A stretch of DNA of 64,000 nucleotides from GAS188 sp044445965 (GTDB lineage Bacteria; Pseudomonadota; Alphaproteobacteria; Rhizobiales; Beijerinckiaceae): contig JBIOEJ010000004.1 of NCBI GenBank assembly GCA_044445965.1, positions 34,051 through 98,050 of the forward strand. Direction: 5' to 3'. Of the stretch, positions 53,723 through 61,463 are shown one piece after another; position 1 is the stretch's first letter, and each line of letters starts with the position of its first letter. The translations under genes and the position numbers were made by a program. The notes under the pieces were generated by a model. The model made no database searches. It saw only the letters and a program-made list of their open reading frames with translations, and was not told where the DNA came from.

Positions 53723-55294
53723 GTGGTCGCCGCGACGGGAGAGGATTTTCTGGTCCTCTCGGGTATTTCGAAACGCTATGGCGGCGTGACGGCGCTCGAG
53801 GCCGTCGATTTTGCTTGCGATCGCGGCAAGATCCATGCGGTGCTCGGCGAGAATGGCGCCGGCAAGTCGACATTGATCAAGATCGTCTCGGGCGTCGTGC
53901 AGCCGGATGCGGGCGTCATGCGCCTCGACGGCAAGGTAGTCGCGTTCCCTTCACCCTCGGCGGCCAATGCGGCCGGCGTCTGCTGCATCTTCCAGGAGCT
54001 GTCGCTCCTGCCCGACTTGTCCGTCGCGGACAACATTTCGATCTCGGCGCCGCCGCGCCGCTTCGGCCTCATCGATGCGAAGGCCCAGCGCCGGCGCGCC
54101 GAGGCGCTGCTCGCCGAGATCGGTTGCGAGGACGTCAACCCTCTGATGCGGGTGCGGGACCTGCCGCTGTCGCGTCGCCAGATGGTGGAGATCGCCAAGG
54201 CTTTGGGCCAGAAGCCGCGGCTTCTCATCCTCGACGAGGCTACCTCCGCCTTGACCAGCGCCGATGTCGAGAAGGTCTATGCCATGCTGGGGCGGCTGAA
54301 GACCCAAGGCGTCGCCATCCTCTATATTTCGCATCGGATGCATGAGGTGGAGGCGCTCGCCGACCGGGCTTCGGTGTTCCGCAACGGCCGCCATATCGAG
54401 ACTTTCGACAAGGGCCGGCGCTCGACGGGCGAGATCGTGCAATTGATGATCGGGCGCGACATCGCCACCCAATATCCGGGAAAGCCGCAACGGCCGCGCC
54501 CCGGATCGGCGCCGAACGGGCCGGCGCTGAAGCTCGAAAACCTCTGCTGGGATAACCGCCTCGACCGGATCTCGCTCGAGATCGGCCGAGGCGAGATCGT
54601 CGGTCTCGGCGGTCTCGACGGTCAAGGCCAGAAGACGCTGCTGTTCGCGCTCTTCGGCGTGCTGCGGGGCGTGACCGGCACCTTGACGATCAATGGCAAA
54701 CCCCGACACCCGGCCTCGCCCGCCTCGGCCAAGTCCCCTTCAGTCGGCATCGCGCTGGTGCCCGAGGACCGCAAGACCGAGGGGCTGATGCTGCCCATGT
54801 CGATCGCCGACAACCTGGCGATCGCCTCGCTCGACGCGCTCTCGAACGGGCTTTTCATCGATCGCGCCAAGGAACGCAGGGCCGTCGAAGGCGGCATCGC
54901 TCGGCTCGGGATCAAGATCGGCGACCGTAACGACGCGGTCTCCACCCTCTCGGGCGGCAATCAGCAGAAGGTCGTCATCGCCAAATGGCTGATGACCGAG
55001 CCCGGCATCATCCTGCTCAACGACCCGACGCGGGGGATCGATGTCGGCACCAAGCAGGAAATCTACCGCCTGATGCGGGAGCTCGCCGATCAAGGCGTGG
55101 CGATCCTGTTCTACTCGACCGATTATGACGAGCTGATCGGCTGCTGCGACCGGGTCGCCATCATGTATGACGGGCGCATCGTGCGCGAGCTCCAGGGCGC
55201 AGAGCTCACCGAGCATAATATCATCGCGAGCGCCCTCAACATCGATGCCGGCGCCGCGGCGGCGCCTCCTCGAGGCGAGGCCGCCCATGCGTGA
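53723..55294 (+). CDS. Sugar ABC transporter ATP-binding protein with two ATPase domains (RbsA/MglA-like)
   Basis: A 523-residue protein from a GTG at 53723. The first domain has Walker A GENGAGKST, QELSLLPDLSVADN (Q-loop region) and Walker B LLILDEATSALT; its signature region is the RbsA-type LPLSRRQMVEIAKAL. The second domain has the degenerate P-loop-like GGLDGQGQKTLLFAL, the signature LSGGNQQKVVIAKWL and GIILLNDPTRGIDVG. This double structure is typical of CUT2 sugar importers. Its TGA overlaps the GTG of the first permease gene. Confidence 0.93.
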   Translation: MVAATGEDFLVLSGISKRYGGVTALEAVDFACDRGKIHAVLGENGAGKSTLIKIVSGVVQPDAGVMRLDGKVVAFPSPSAANAAGVCCIFQELSLLPDLSVADNISISAPPRRFGLIDAKAQRRRAEALLAEIGCEDVNPLMRVRDLPLSRRQMVEIAKALGQKPRLLILDEATSALTSADVEKVYAMLGRLKTQGVAILYISHRMHEVEALADRASVFRNGRHIETFDKGRRSTGEIVQLMIGRDIATQYPGKPQRPRPGSAPNGPALKLENLCWDNRLDRISLEIGRGEIVGLGGLDGQGQKTLLFALFGVLRGVTGTLTINGKPRHPASPASAKSPSVGIALVPEDRKTEGLMLPMSIADNLAIASLDALSNGLFIDRAKERRAVEGGIARLGIKIGDRNDAVSTLSGGNQQKVVIAKWLMTEPGIILLNDPTRGIDVGTKQEIYRLMRELADQGVAILFYSTDYDELIGCCDRVAIMYDGRIVRELQGAELTEHNIIASALNIDAGAAAAPPRGEAAHA

Positions 55295-56457
55295 GGTCGC
55301 CGATGTCTAGCGTGACGATGCCCTCGACGACCGGCAGGGCCGGGGGCGCCGGCGATCTCCTCATCAGGCTGCGCCAGAATGTCGGTCTCGTCACCGCCGT
55401 CTCGCTGTTCTGCGCCCTCTATCTCCTCTACCATCTGGCGCATCCCAAGGGCTTTTCCTCGGCCGTTCTGGTCCAGAACGCCGACGAGGTCTTCACGCTC
55501 GCCATGGTCGCCATGGCGCAGACCGTGCCCGTGCTCGCGGCCGGGCTCGACCTTTCGGTCGGCGCGCTGATGACCATGGTCGGCTGTCTCGCCAGCTATC
55601 TCCTGGGCGGGGCGGCGGCTGGCACGCCGATCGAGATCAATGCCGGCAGCTTTCATATGGTCCTCGCGACGCTTCCGGGCGGCATCGCCGGCATCATCGA
55701 GGGCATCGTCATCTGCCTTGCGGCCGGCACCTTGGGTGGCTTCCTCAATGGCTGCGTCGTCGTCTATGGGCGCATCCAGCCGATCATCGCGACGCTCGCG
55801 ACAGGCGCCATCTATATCGGCATCGCGCTGTTCCTGCGGCCGACGCCGGGAGGCAAGATCGACGAAGACCTGAACTGGGCGCTGACCAATTCGCTGCAGG
55901 ACTTCGCCCAGACGGTACATATCTTCGATGACGGCAACGCTCCCTGGTTCCAGCCTTTCGGCTGGATCCCGGTGCCCTTCGTGCTGCTCTTCCTGGTCGC
56001 GGTCCTGGTCTGGGTGCCGTTCCACCGCTCGGTCACGGGGCGCACCGTCTATGCGGTCGGCTCGGCCGAGGGGGCGGCCTATATGTCCGGGCTGCACATC
56101 GGTCGCGCCAAGCTCGCCGCCTTCACGCTCGGCGGCTTCTTCGCCGCATGCGGCGGCCTGTTCCTGGCGATCCAGACCTCCTCCGGCAATGCCGACATCC
56201 CGCAGGCCGGGACCTATACGCTGAACTCGATCGCGGCCGTCGTCATCGGCGGCACCTCGCTGCTCGGCGGCACCGGCGGCGCCATCGGCTCGATTTTCGG
56301 CGCGCTCATCTTGCGCGTGATCTCGTTCTTCTTCCGCATCTTCGACATCGCTCCGCTGCTGCAACCCTTGTTCGAGGGCCTCATCCTGCTGGCGGCCGTC
56401 AGCATCGGGGCGCTGCGCGTCCTGCGCGTCAAGAATACGCTGGAGCTGTTCCGATGA
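55291..56457 (+). CDS. Sugar ABC transporter permease 1 (RbsC-like)
   Basis: A 388-residue inner-membrane protein from a GTG at 55291 that overlaps the ATPase stop. About eight to nine helices. Conserved elements: MAQTVPVLAAGLDLSVGALMTMVG (CUT2 permease motif), GRIQPIIATLATGAIYIGIA, GRTVYAVGSAEGAAYMSGLHIGRAK (ATPase contact), and AAVVIGGTSLLGGTGGAIGSIFGAL. The periplasmic loop between helices 3 and 4 and the HIFDDGNAPWF segment are longer than in RbsC. Its TGA overlaps the next ATG (ATGA). Confidence 0.93.
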   Translation: MRSPMSSVTMPSTTGRAGGAGDLLIRLRQNVGLVTAVSLFCALYLLYHLAHPKGFSSAVLVQNADEVFTLAMVAMAQTVPVLAAGLDLSVGALMTMVGCLASYLLGGAAAGTPIEINAGSFHMVLATLPGGIAGIIEGIVICLAAGTLGGFLNGCVVVYGRIQPIIATLATGAIYIGIALFLRPTPGGKIDEDLNWALTNSLQDFAQTVHIFDDGNAPWFQPFGWIPVPFVLLFLVAVLVWVPFHRSVTGRTVYAVGSAEGAAYMSGLHIGRAKLAAFTLGGFFAACGGLFLAIQTSSGNADIPQAGTYTLNSIAAVVIGGTSLLGGTGGAIGSIFGALILRVISFFFRIFDIAPLLQPLFEGLILLAAVSIGALRVLRVKNTLELFR

Positions 56458-57419
56458 CCGCCATTCCGGCGAGCCTCACACTCTCGCGCGATGTGCGCCC
56501 GATCCTGATCTCGGCTTCCTTCATCCTCGTCATCCTGATCGCCGGCACCTTCTACACTCTGTCGCGCTTCGGCAGCGCCCCGCTGCTCCAGCCCACCTAT
56601 CTGCTCCAGCAATTGCAGATCGGCTCCTTTCTCGGCATCGTGGCGGCCGGGATGATGATCGTCATCCTGATCTCGCAGATCGATCTCTCGGTGCCCTGGA
56701 CATTGGCGGCGGCCGCCATGATGGCGACCGCGGTCGGCGGGCATTTCGCCATACCGATTGGCCTCGCCGTCGGCCTCATGGTCGGGGTCGTCAACGGCAT
56801 CGGGGTCGCCTATCTGCGCATTCCCTCGATGATCTTCACGCTCGGCGTCAACGCCGTGATGCGCGGCCTGATGGTTGCCCATACGGGCGGCTTCGCGCCG
56901 CAGAGCACGGCGACCGATGCGATGCGCTTCCTGGCCGCGGAGCGGACCCTCGGGATTCCGAACGCTCTCTTCATGTGGATCGCCGTCTCGCTCGTCGTCG
57001 CCGTCATCTTGCGGCGCATGGCGCTCGGCCGCTACATCTACGCCATCGGCAATAAGGAGGCGGCCGCTTATCTCGCTGGCGTCAATACGCGCGGCGTCAT
57101 CGTGGTCTGCTTCGCGCTCTGCGGCCTCGCGGCCGGCCTCGCCGGCGTGCTGCTCGCCGGCTATTCCACCAAGGCCTATCAGGGGATGGGCGACGCCTAT
57201 CTGTTGCCGTCGATCGCCGCCGTCGTCATCGGCGGCACCAATATCCTGGGCGGCCGCGGCCGCTATCTCGGCACCCTGGTCGGCGTCATCCTCATCGTGC
57301 TGTTGAACAGCGTGCTCTCCATCATGGAGATGCCCGAAGCCGGCCGCCAGGTGATCTACGGCGCCGTCATCATCATGATGCTGCTCGTCTATGGGCGCGG
57401 CGAGCGCGTGACGGGGTGA
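56454..57419 (+). CDS. Sugar ABC transporter permease 2 (RbsC-like)
   Basis: A 321-residue inner-membrane protein from the ATG at 56454, overlapping the previous stop. It has AGMMIVILISQIDLSVPWTLAAAAMMATAVGG, RIPSMIFTLGVNAVMRGLM, GRYIYAIGNKEAAAYLAGVNTRG and AAVVIGGTNILGGRGRYLGTLVG. It is a different protein from permease 1, so the transporter is a heterodimer in the membrane. Its 3' end overlaps by 47 bases the end of a VapB-like gene on the other strand. Confidence 0.93.
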   Translation: MTAIPASLTLSRDVRPILISASFILVILIAGTFYTLSRFGSAPLLQPTYLLQQLQIGSFLGIVAAGMMIVILISQIDLSVPWTLAAAAMMATAVGGHFAIPIGLAVGLMVGVVNGIGVAYLRIPSMIFTLGVNAVMRGLMVAHTGGFAPQSTATDAMRFLAAERTLGIPNALFMWIAVSLVVAVILRRMALGRYIYAIGNKEAAAYLAGVNTRGVIVVCFALCGLAAGLAGVLLAGYSTKAYQGMGDAYLLPSIAAVVIGGTNILGGRGRYLGTLVGVILIVLLNSVLSIMEMPEAGRQVIYGAVIIMMLLVYGRGERVTG

Positions 57420-57753
57420 ACGCCGGAGCGCCGGGTGCGGGCTTGCAAAGTGACCCCGCTCGCCAACTTGGGGCGACCGTTTTGCCGTTTTTGCTCGGCC
57501 GATCCTCGATGTATGTGTGGACGGGGTCGACCCACGCCCTTGTGTCGATGAGAATCACCCAGGCTCCGACCGCTGGCCTCGCGAGACTGGCCAGACCAGG
57601 TTCGCTGCCGCCCGGGCGCGCCAATCGCCGCGCGCTTTCGCGCTCGATCAGCGCCTTGAGTGCCTCGCGGACGAGCGCGGATTTCTCCCGCAGGCCCGTA
57701 TAGGCCCGAGCCTTGGCCAGCAATTCCTCGTCGAGATCGAGTTGTCGTGCCAC
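57373..57753 (-). pseudogene. VapB antitoxin fused to a truncated VapC toxin start (decayed VapBC module)
   Basis: A GTG at 57753 starts a VapB-like antitoxin: ARQLDLDEELLAKARAYTGLREKSALVREALKALIERESARRLA, followed by GGSEPGL. The expected VapB stop is missing, and the frame continues directly into WVILIDTRAWVDPVHTYIED, which resembles the N-terminal PIN-domain segment of VapC (V-I-L-V-D-T-S-V-W-I-D-H in the family). After this it becomes unrelated sequence and runs into the 3' end of the permease gene. The rest of the PIN domain is absent, so a toxin activity is very unlikely. It may retain DNA-binding ability. Confidence 0.7.
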
Positions 57754-57831
57754 TTTTCGAGCTTCTCAAAATCGACAGCGTGAATCGATCATCGTTCGAT
57801 GTCGGTTGGTGTGGGATTTCCCCGCGACCGC

Positions 57832-58791
57832 TCACCCGCCTAACGCCCCTTGCGTATTCACGTAGAGCGCGTAGATCGACTGGCTCGCCGCCATGAACAG
57901 CCGGTTGCGCATCGGCCCCCCGAAGCAGAGATTGGCGCAGCGCTCCGGCAACCTGATCCTGCCGATCAGCTTGCCCGCCGGATTGTAGACGACGACGCCG
58001 TCGAGCTCGTCCGCGCCCATGCCCCAGCCGCACCAGAGATTGCCGTCGATATCGCAGCGGAAGCCGTCGGGGGTGCCCGGTCCCGCATCGATGAAGACCT
58101 TGCCGTTGGCGAGGCTCCTGCCGCCGACGACATCGTAGACGAGGATCAGGCGGTTCGGCGTCGCCCGCGATTCGACGAGGTAGAGCTTCTTCTCGTCGGG
58201 CGAGAAGCAGAGCCCGTTCGGTCCCCTGATATCGGCCGCGACCGCGGTCGCCTCGAGCGTCTCGGGATCGATGCGGTAGACGCCGTGCGGCAACTCCAGC
58301 TCGGCACGCCGGCCCTCATAGTCGCTGAGGATGCCGAAGGGCGGGTCCGTGAACCAGATCGAGCCGTCCGACTTGACGACGACATCGTTGGGCGAGTTCA
58401 GCCGTTTGCCCTGGTAGCGGTCCATGAGCACCGTGATGGCCCCGTCATATTCGGTGCGCGTCACGCGCCGGCCGCCATGCTCGCAAGTGACGAGACGGCC
58501 CTGCCGGTCGCGCGTATTGCCGTTGGCGTAACCGGACGGCCTGCGGAAGATGCTGACCGCGCCCGTCTCCTCTTCCCATTTCAGGATGCGGTCGTTCGGG
58601 ATGTCGCTCCACAGGAGATAGCGGCCATCGCCGAACCAGACGGGCCCCTCGCACCAGCGACAGCCCGAGGCCAGGCGCTCGACCGCAGCGAGCACGACCC
58701 TGTAAGGCGCGAAGGACGGGTCGAGGATCTCGACGGCAGGGTCGGGGTAACGTTCGGTTGGCTGCCACAAGGCTCGATCCTCCATGAGCAT
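57832..58791 (-). CDS. SMP-30 / gluconolactonase / LRE-family protein
   Basis: A 319-residue beta-propeller protein from the ATG at 58791; a further 68 in-frame codons upstream appear non-coding. It has CRWCEGPVWFGDGRYLLWSDIPNDRI, the metal-binding E in that segment, RLNSPNDVVVKSDGSIWFTDPPFGI (N-D motif), GPNGLCFSPDEKKLYLVES and TPDGFRCDIDGNLWCGWG. SMP-30 homologues hydrolyse sugar lactones using a divalent metal. Placed opposite the end of the sugar ABC operon, it probably acts in the same sugar pathway, with the decayed VapBC between them. Confidence 0.88.
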   Translation of the reverse strand: MLMEDRALWQPTERYPDPAVEILDPSFAPYRVVLAAVERLASGCRWCEGPVWFGDGRYLLWSDIPNDRILKWEEETGAVSIFRRPSGYANGNTRDRQGRLVTCEHGGRRVTRTEYDGAITVLMDRYQGKRLNSPNDVVVKSDGSIWFTDPPFGILSDYEGRRAELELPHGVYRIDPETLEATAVAADIRGPNGLCFSPDEKKLYLVESRATPNRLILVYDVVGGRSLANGKVFIDAGPGTPDGFRCDIDGNLWCGWGMGADELDGVVVYNPAGKLIGRIRLPERCANLCFGGPMRNRLFMAASQSIYALYVNTQGALGG

Positions 58792-59055
58792 AGGCGCGCC
58801 TTCGATTGGCGCGGCGCGCCTTGCATTGTGGCACGGCCGAACACCCGGCCGCCAGCCGGCCGAAACTTTCGGCCCATGCTTGAAGTTGGCCGGCCGCGCT
58901 ACCATATGTGCGCAATCGAACTCGGCCGGACGATTTGGCCCCCGCGCGACATTCCGGTCGCGCAAGCTGATGACCTTCCCACCAATTTCGACCACTGGTC
59001 TTCCGTCGCGCTCCGCGACGGGAAGGCCTCATCGCATCTATAGGAAAGGTTCGTC
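58792..59055. other. Divergent intergenic region between the SMP-30-like gene and cspA
   Basis: A 264-base region without a supportable gene. It contains the presumed promoters of the lactonase-like gene and of cspA, with the cspA leader on the right side. The cspA ribosome site AGGAAAGG is at about 59042-59049. Confidence 0.4.
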
Positions 59056-59265
59056 ATGACCACGGGCATCGTCAAATGGTTCAACCCTCAGAAGGGATTT
59101 GGCTTCATTCAGCCGGACGACGGCGGCAAGGACGTTTTCGTTCACATCAGCGCCCTCGAGCGCGCCGGCATTCGCGATCTCCAGGAAGGCCAGAAGATCG
59201 GCTTCGAGCTGGTCGAGGATCCTCGGTCCGGCAAGGTATCGGCCGATCGGCTCCAGGCCTCTTGA
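59056..59265 (+). CDS. Cold-shock protein (CspA family)
   Basis: A 69-residue single cold-shock domain. RNP1 is KGFGFIQP (13-20) and RNP2 VFVHIS (27-32), the two single-stranded nucleic acid binding motifs. The start MTTGIVKWFN is standard. It binds RNA and melts structures after temperature downshift, or acts as a general RNA chaperone. A clear terminator and the first rpsU gene follow, an order often seen in Rhizobiales. Confidence 0.95.
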   Translation: MTTGIVKWFNPQKGFGFIQPDDGGKDVFVHISALERAGIRDLQEGQKIGFELVEDPRSGKVSADRLQAS

Positions 59266-59363
59266 GAAAAGCCTCTTGAGACCGGCCCGCTTTCGGAGGC
59301 GCAGGCGACCACGGATGTACTGGCGCCGGCCGCCCGCGGGAGCGGGTCGATAGTTCAGCTAAG

Positions 59364-59394
59364 GGGTCAGGCGCAGGTCTGGCCCTTTTTTGTT
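59364..59394 (+). terminator. Rho-independent terminator between cspA and rpsU
   Basis: GGGTCAG (59364-59370) pairs with CTGGCCC (59379-59385) across an eight-base loop, followed by TTTTTTGTTT. One G-T pair is in the stem. It would separate cspA from rpsU or attenuate read-through into rpsU. Confidence 0.85.
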
Positions 59395-59418
59395 TCGATG
59401 CAGCGATGGGAGGGCTGT

Positions 59419-59742
59419 TTGCAGGTTCTGGTCCGCGACAACAACATCGAACAGGCGATGCGGGTCCTGAAGAAGAAGATGCAGCGCGAAGGCGTGTTCC
59501 GCGAGATAAGGCGGCGCAGGGCCTATGAGAAACCTTCGGAGAAAAGGGTGCGGGAGAAGACCGACGCCATTCGCCGGGCGCGCAAGTCAGCGCGCAAGCA
59601 GGCCCAACGCGACGGGCTGCTCCCCATGCCCAAGCCGAGGACCGGGCTGGACCGGGCCGGAGCGAGGCCTCACTCCGTGGGTGCTCCGGCGCCGAGGCCT
59701 AATTCGGACCATGCTCAGTCGCCTCGCGCGACAATCGCGTGA
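59419..59742 (+). CDS. rpsU: 30S ribosomal protein S21, copy 1 (long C-terminal tail)
   Basis: A 107-residue protein beginning at a TTG at 59419 (QVLVRDNNIEQAMRVLKKKMQREG), with GGGAGGG a few bases upstream. The S21 core is normal: V-x-D-N-N, KKKMQREGVFREIRRRR, YEKPSEKRVREK. The C-terminal 40 residues after PKPRT are an unrelated extension that becomes proline- and alanine-rich. S21 takes part in start-site selection on the small subunit. The tail overlaps 44 bases of the convergent gene at 59699, so it may be partly an artefact of a missing earlier stop. Confidence 0.9.
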   Translation: MQVLVRDNNIEQAMRVLKKKMQREGVFREIRRRRAYEKPSEKRVREKTDAIRRARKSARKQAQRDGLLPMPKPRTGLDRAGARPHSVGAPAPRPNSDHAQSPRATIA

Positions 59743-60013
59743 AATCATCGAGCACGTTCGCGATCAGCGTCTGTCGACGAGGGTCCTGGGCCGCGAGCGT
59801 GCCGGCAAAGAGCGTCAGCAGGTAGCGCGCCTTCTCGGCGGCATCAGGCCAGGTCAGCGAAGGCACTGCGACGAGCTGAGCCTCCAATCGCTCCTGTCGC
59901 AGACGCAAGTCTTGCTGGTCGGCCGCCACCTCCGCGACGAGGCGGCGGATCTCGGTTGCCTTTTGAGCTGCCATTCCACGGTGTTGATCGAGATCGACGG
60001 TCCGATCCGTCAT
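59699..60013 (-). CDS. Conserved hypothetical helical protein
   Basis: A 104-residue protein. It is almost entirely helical and charged (KATEIRRLVAEVAADQQDLRLRQERLEAQLVAVPSLTWPDAAEKARYLLTLFAGT), with a central proline-tryptophan hinge. Its ATG overlaps the stop of the upstream minus-strand gene by three bases, so the two form an operon. It overlaps the tail of rpsU copy 1 at its 3' end. I do not recognise a characterised family. Confidence 0.55.
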   Translation of the reverse strand: MTDRTVDLDQHRGMAAQKATEIRRLVAEVAADQQDLRLRQERLEAQLVAVPSLTWPDAAEKARYLLTLFAGTLAAQDPRRQTLIANVLDDFTRLSREATEHGPN

Positions 60014-60318
60014 TGCGACAGGCTCCGCCGTGTTCCGCGCGCACGTCCGACGCGCTCCTTCGGCACACGCGCTGCGCCGAGCCTCCCATCGGGGGTCGCG
60101 GCTCGCACGGCCGGAGGCTGCGGTGGAATCGCGGTTATCTGATATTCGTCGACGACGCGTTCGAAGGGCTCCTGCTCGCTCTTGACGCGGTATTGCAATT
60201 CCTGGTCGCGCGCCGGCAATCTCGCCACGATCTTATAAATGGCGAAGGGCTTCAATAATATTCCAGCACCCGAGGCTAAGGAAATATCTTGGCCGATCTT
60301 GTACAGATGATCGTTCAT
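60010..60318 (-). CDS. Conserved hypothetical small beta protein
   Basis: A 102-residue protein with a beta-strand pattern in the first 65 residues (MNDHLYKIGQDISLASG, FAIYKIVARLPARDQELQYRVKSEQEPFERVVDEYQI). Proteins with this layout, a short barrel ending R-V-V-x-E, occur as hypotheticals in Rhizobiales. The last 35 residues are basic and probably disordered. It is the first gene of a two-gene minus-strand operon. No function is assigned. Confidence 0.55.
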   Translation of the reverse strand: MNDHLYKIGQDISLASGAGILLKPFAIYKIVARLPARDQELQYRVKSEQEPFERVVDEYQITAIPPQPPAVRAATPDGRLGAARVPKERVGRARGTRRSLSQ

Positions 60319-60507
60319 TGGGTCGACATTGGATTTGCAGGCGCTCGGCTGCCGCGGGAGACCGCCGCGCAGCCCGGCGATTGAGAACCATGCGCCTTAT
60401 GCGAGATTTTGGATAGCTTTTTTTTCGTGGGGAACCGGCTCGCCGACCGCTCGCCGACGTGATAGAAGCCCCCGACGCTTCCCTCCCATCAGGATTGGAC
60501 CCCCCTT

Positions 60508-60780
60508 TTGCAGGTATTCGTACGCGACAACAATGTGGACCAGGCCCTAAGGGCGCTGAAGAAGAAGATGCAGAGGGAGGGCGTGTTTCGAGAGATGAGG
60601 CAACGGAGCTTCTACGAAAAGCCTTCGGAGAAGCGCGTTCGCGAGAAGGCGGAAGCCATCCGCCGGCGGCGGAAGATGGTCCGCAAGAAGGCTCAATACG
60701 ACGGTCTCCTGCCCAAGCCCAAACCCCGCCTTGCCGGCGGCGAGGCTGGCAGGCCGGCGGCCGGGCGCGCATCGAAATAG
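60508..60780 (+). CDS. 30S ribosomal protein S21, copy 2
   Basis: A 90-residue S21 starting at a TTG at 60508 (QVFVRDNNVDQALRALKKKMQREGVFREM). It is clearly paralogous to copy 1 through YEKPSEKRVREKAEAIRRRRK, and its C-terminal tail differs in sequence and length. A T-run of eight at 60418-60425 lies upstream. Two S21 genes within 1.1 kb is noteworthy because S21 composition can change mRNA selection. Confidence 0.92.
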   Translation: MQVFVRDNNVDQALRALKKKMQREGVFREMRQRSFYEKPSEKRVREKAEAIRRRRKMVRKKAQYDGLLPKPKPRLAGGEAGRPAAGRASK

Positions 60781-60796
60781 GCGATGGGCCGCCCCT

Positions 60797-60946
60797 CTAC
60801 CGCATCAAGACCGCAATCCATGCACCGAGCACGACGAGCAGGAACGCGACGGAAATGCCGATCTGGGCTCGCCTGCGCGACTGCAATCCCGATCGAACGG
60901 CCAGGCGGGCGTCGAGATCATGAAGGTGTTGGCGGTGCGAGATCAT
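60797..60946 (-). CDS. Small single-helix membrane protein
   Basis: A 49-residue protein from the ATG at 60946. A basic N-terminal half (ISHRQHLHDLDARLAVRSGLQSRRRAQIG) precedes one membrane helix (ISVAFLLVVLGAWIAVLM) at the very C-terminus, so it looks tail-anchored with the N-terminus in the cytoplasm. It follows the next upstream gene after 10 bases. The longer frame extending to 61099 is arginine-rich and overlaps that gene, so it is rejected. Function unknown. Confidence 0.45.
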   Translation of the reverse strand: MISHRQHLHDLDARLAVRSGLQSRRRAQIGISVAFLLVVLGAWIAVLMR

Positions 60947-60956
60947 TGCGTCGCCC

Positions 60957-61223
60957 CTAGCGCGGTTTCCGCGGCCTTGGCGCGCGGCCGCTGCGCCGCG
61001 AGGTCTTGGCCGGCGCTGCGGCCTCTGCCGCGGCCGAGGCTTCCTGCTCGGCGGCATCGCGCGCCATGCGCAGCCCACGCAGGCGAACGGTCTTCGCATC
61101 CATCGCCCTATGGCGTGCCTCCTCGTCGGCGATCCGTTGCTCGATCTGCCGAGTGCGCTCCTCTTGCAGCGATTTCCTTCGGGACGCCCTCAAGGCCTCC
61201 TGATTTGGCGATTGTGCGTCCAT
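60957..61223 (-). CDS. Conserved hypothetical small charged protein
   Basis: An 88-residue, highly charged helical protein (MDAQSPNQEALRASRRKSL, then EERTRQIEQRIADEEARHRAMDAKTVRLRGLRMARDAAEQEA) ending in an alanine/lysine/arginine-rich tail similar to histone-like or nucleic-acid-binding C-termini. It starts at the ATG at 61223, with a coiled-coil-like middle. It may bind nucleic acid, but only composition supports this. Confidence 0.5.
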   Translation of the reverse strand: MDAQSPNQEALRASRRKSLQEERTRQIEQRIADEEARHRAMDAKTVRLRGLRMARDAAEQEASAAAEAAAPAKTSRRSGRAPRPRKPR

Positions 61224-61378
61224 CGCGTCTCTTCAGCCACCGACGCCTTGGAACGTGCTCCTGCCGGTGATCGCTCAGCTTCGCATGTTTTCCAGGAAAT
61301 TGCGAACCTTTTGAGCGGACGACGCCGGTCCAAAGCAACCACAACCATTGAAAATGCCCTCCGGACTTCGCGATCCTG

Positions 61379-61428
61379 ACACCACTATGGTGTGGGTATC
61401 CCGAGAATCTCGGTCAGGACATGTCCTG
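61379..61428. promoter_or_regulatory. Three consecutive palindromes upstream of the S9 peptidase gene
   Basis: ACACCA-cta-TGGTGT at 61379-61393, CGAGA-a-TCTCG at 61402-61412 and the perfect CAGGACATGTCCTG at 61415-61428 follow each other within 50 bases. The last ends 35 bases before the peptidase ATG. The array could be a set of operator sites or a structured leader. Confidence 0.4.
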
Positions 61429-61463
61429 CCGCATCAACGCCGCAACTAGGAAGTTCCGCACCG

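Noticed and set aside
60418..60440. T-run before the second S21 gene as a terminator
   Set aside because: No stable GC stem directly precedes the T-run, so a terminator cannot be supported.
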